Assembly (NCBI RefSeq): GCF_002082565.1
Contig: NZ_CP020562.1
Location: 2,294,001 to 2,358,000, forward strand
Reading direction: 5' to 3'
Length of the DNA stretch: 64,000 nt
From: Halomonas sp. GT
GTDB taxonomy: Bacteria > Pseudomonadota > Gammaproteobacteria > Pseudomonadales > Halomonadaceae
The position numbers and the translations under genes are program-made. Positions within the stretch are counted from its first letter, which is position 1. Every line of letters begins with the position of its first letter. Positions 63,669 to 64,000 of the stretch are shown here, piece by piece. The notes below the pieces were generated by a model. The model ran no database searches and was not told the DNA's origin. It worked only from the letters and a program-made list of their open reading frames with translations.

Positions 63669-64000
63669 CTAGCGCTGTCGGCGGCGGGCCAAATCGAGCA
63701 TTAGTTCTCGGGAGCGTAAAGCAGTCGCGCCTAAATGAGGGGCAAGCGCTGCCCGCATCACCGCTTTTAAAGCACTTGCTAAACCAACGGGCTGCCAATC
63801 ACCTTGATCTATATAACGCAGCGTTCGGCCTTCAATACCCTGTTCTGACGGCACAAAAGCACGACTTGCTGCATCAAACCGATAACGCGTTTGAGGATCA
63901 AGCGCACCACCATCGTCGGTACAAAAACGCGGTGTTGCCTCTAAGGTCTCCAGCAGCGCCCACTCAAAACGTCGTAGCGCCAGGGCGCGGTGCGCCGGTG
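63669..64000 (-). CDS. recO: DNA repair protein RecO, 3' part only
   Basis: C-terminal 110 codons of RecO; the 5' part lies beyond the window edge. The reading runs in one frame from the edge ([20 protein letters not shown], then a [14 protein letters not shown] segment) to a stop at 63669 and ends [15 protein letters not shown]. RecO promotes RecA loading and strand annealing with RecF/RecR. It lies 35 bases before pdxJ, the conserved order. The zinc-binding cysteines of some RecO proteins are not seen in this part. Confidence 0.85.
   Translation of the reverse strand, partial: PAHRALALRRFEWALLETLEATPRFCTDDGGALDPQTRYRFDAASRAFVPSEQGIEGRTLRYIDQGDWQPVGLASALKAVMRAALAPHLGATALRSRELMLDLARRRQR

Noticed and set aside
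1..64000. CRISPR array, rRNA or tRNA genes, replication origin
   Set aside because: No regularly spaced repeats, no recognisable tRNA or rRNA sequence and no DnaA-box cluster were found.

Overview
The window looks like a chromosomal segment of a halophilic gammaproteobacterium of the Halomonadaceae (Halomonas or a close relative). The evidence is gene order and protein character: cysM-rlmD-relA-mazG-ppc with a divergent barA/gacS-type kinase, pdxJ-acpS after recO, a MerR-controlled liu leucine-degradation operon next to liv transporter genes, and glaH-lhgO. The assignment rests on recognition, not on a database search. No rRNA, tRNA or CRISPR array was seen.

Layout. 1-9 kb holds small operons: lemA with an M48 membrane protease, a subtilisin-like protease followed by a tiny I9-like protein, a ParD-like gene overlapping a methionine aminopeptidase, a DUF2784 membrane protein, a cysteine hydrolase, a membrane-anchored coiled coil and a methyltransferase. 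8.8-12.5 kb is an accessory stretch with attC-like sites directly behind small minus-strand genes, as in an integron cassette array without an integrase in view. It also holds a tyrosine-recombinase gene broken by two frameshifts. 12.8-16 kb carries a LysE exporter divergent from glaH-lhgO (glutarate to succinate and 2-oxoglutarate). 16-20.4 kb has a PHA-depolymerase-like esterase, a deleted GNAT gene, a PRISE-type reductase and its divergent LysR regulator. 20.4-24.2 kb is a second accessory block, increasingly AT-rich, with a DUF2971 gene plus attC-like site, an IS3-family remnant and two unknown genes.

24.2-44.6 kb is metabolic core: panE, a GST, valine catabolism (mmsB, 3-hydroxyisobutyryl-CoA hydrolase, acyl-CoA dehydrogenase), a complete branched-chain amino-acid ABC transporter (livM, livH, substrate-binding protein, livF, livG) and, divergently, liuR-liuABCDE with an acyl-CoA ligase and a methyltransferase. 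Three palindromes resembling the LiuR operator lie before the valine operon, livG and liuR. Import and degradation of branched-chain amino acids are therefore probably co-regulated.

44.6-64 kb holds a small outer-membrane-like protein, a KefB/C antiporter, trpR-trpE-trpG behind a very long perfect TrpR-type palindrome, a pseudouridine synthase, DUF924, ppc, mazG, relA, rlmD, cysM, a hybrid sensor kinase, acpS, pdxJ with an unusual His/Cys-rich tail, and the 3' part of recO.

The observations most worth following up are the integrase-less cassettes (including a tandem pair of beta-domain/membrane genes), the protease with a separately encoded I9-like protein, the ParD-like/methionine aminopeptidase pair, the PdxJ tail, and the regulatory palindromes.
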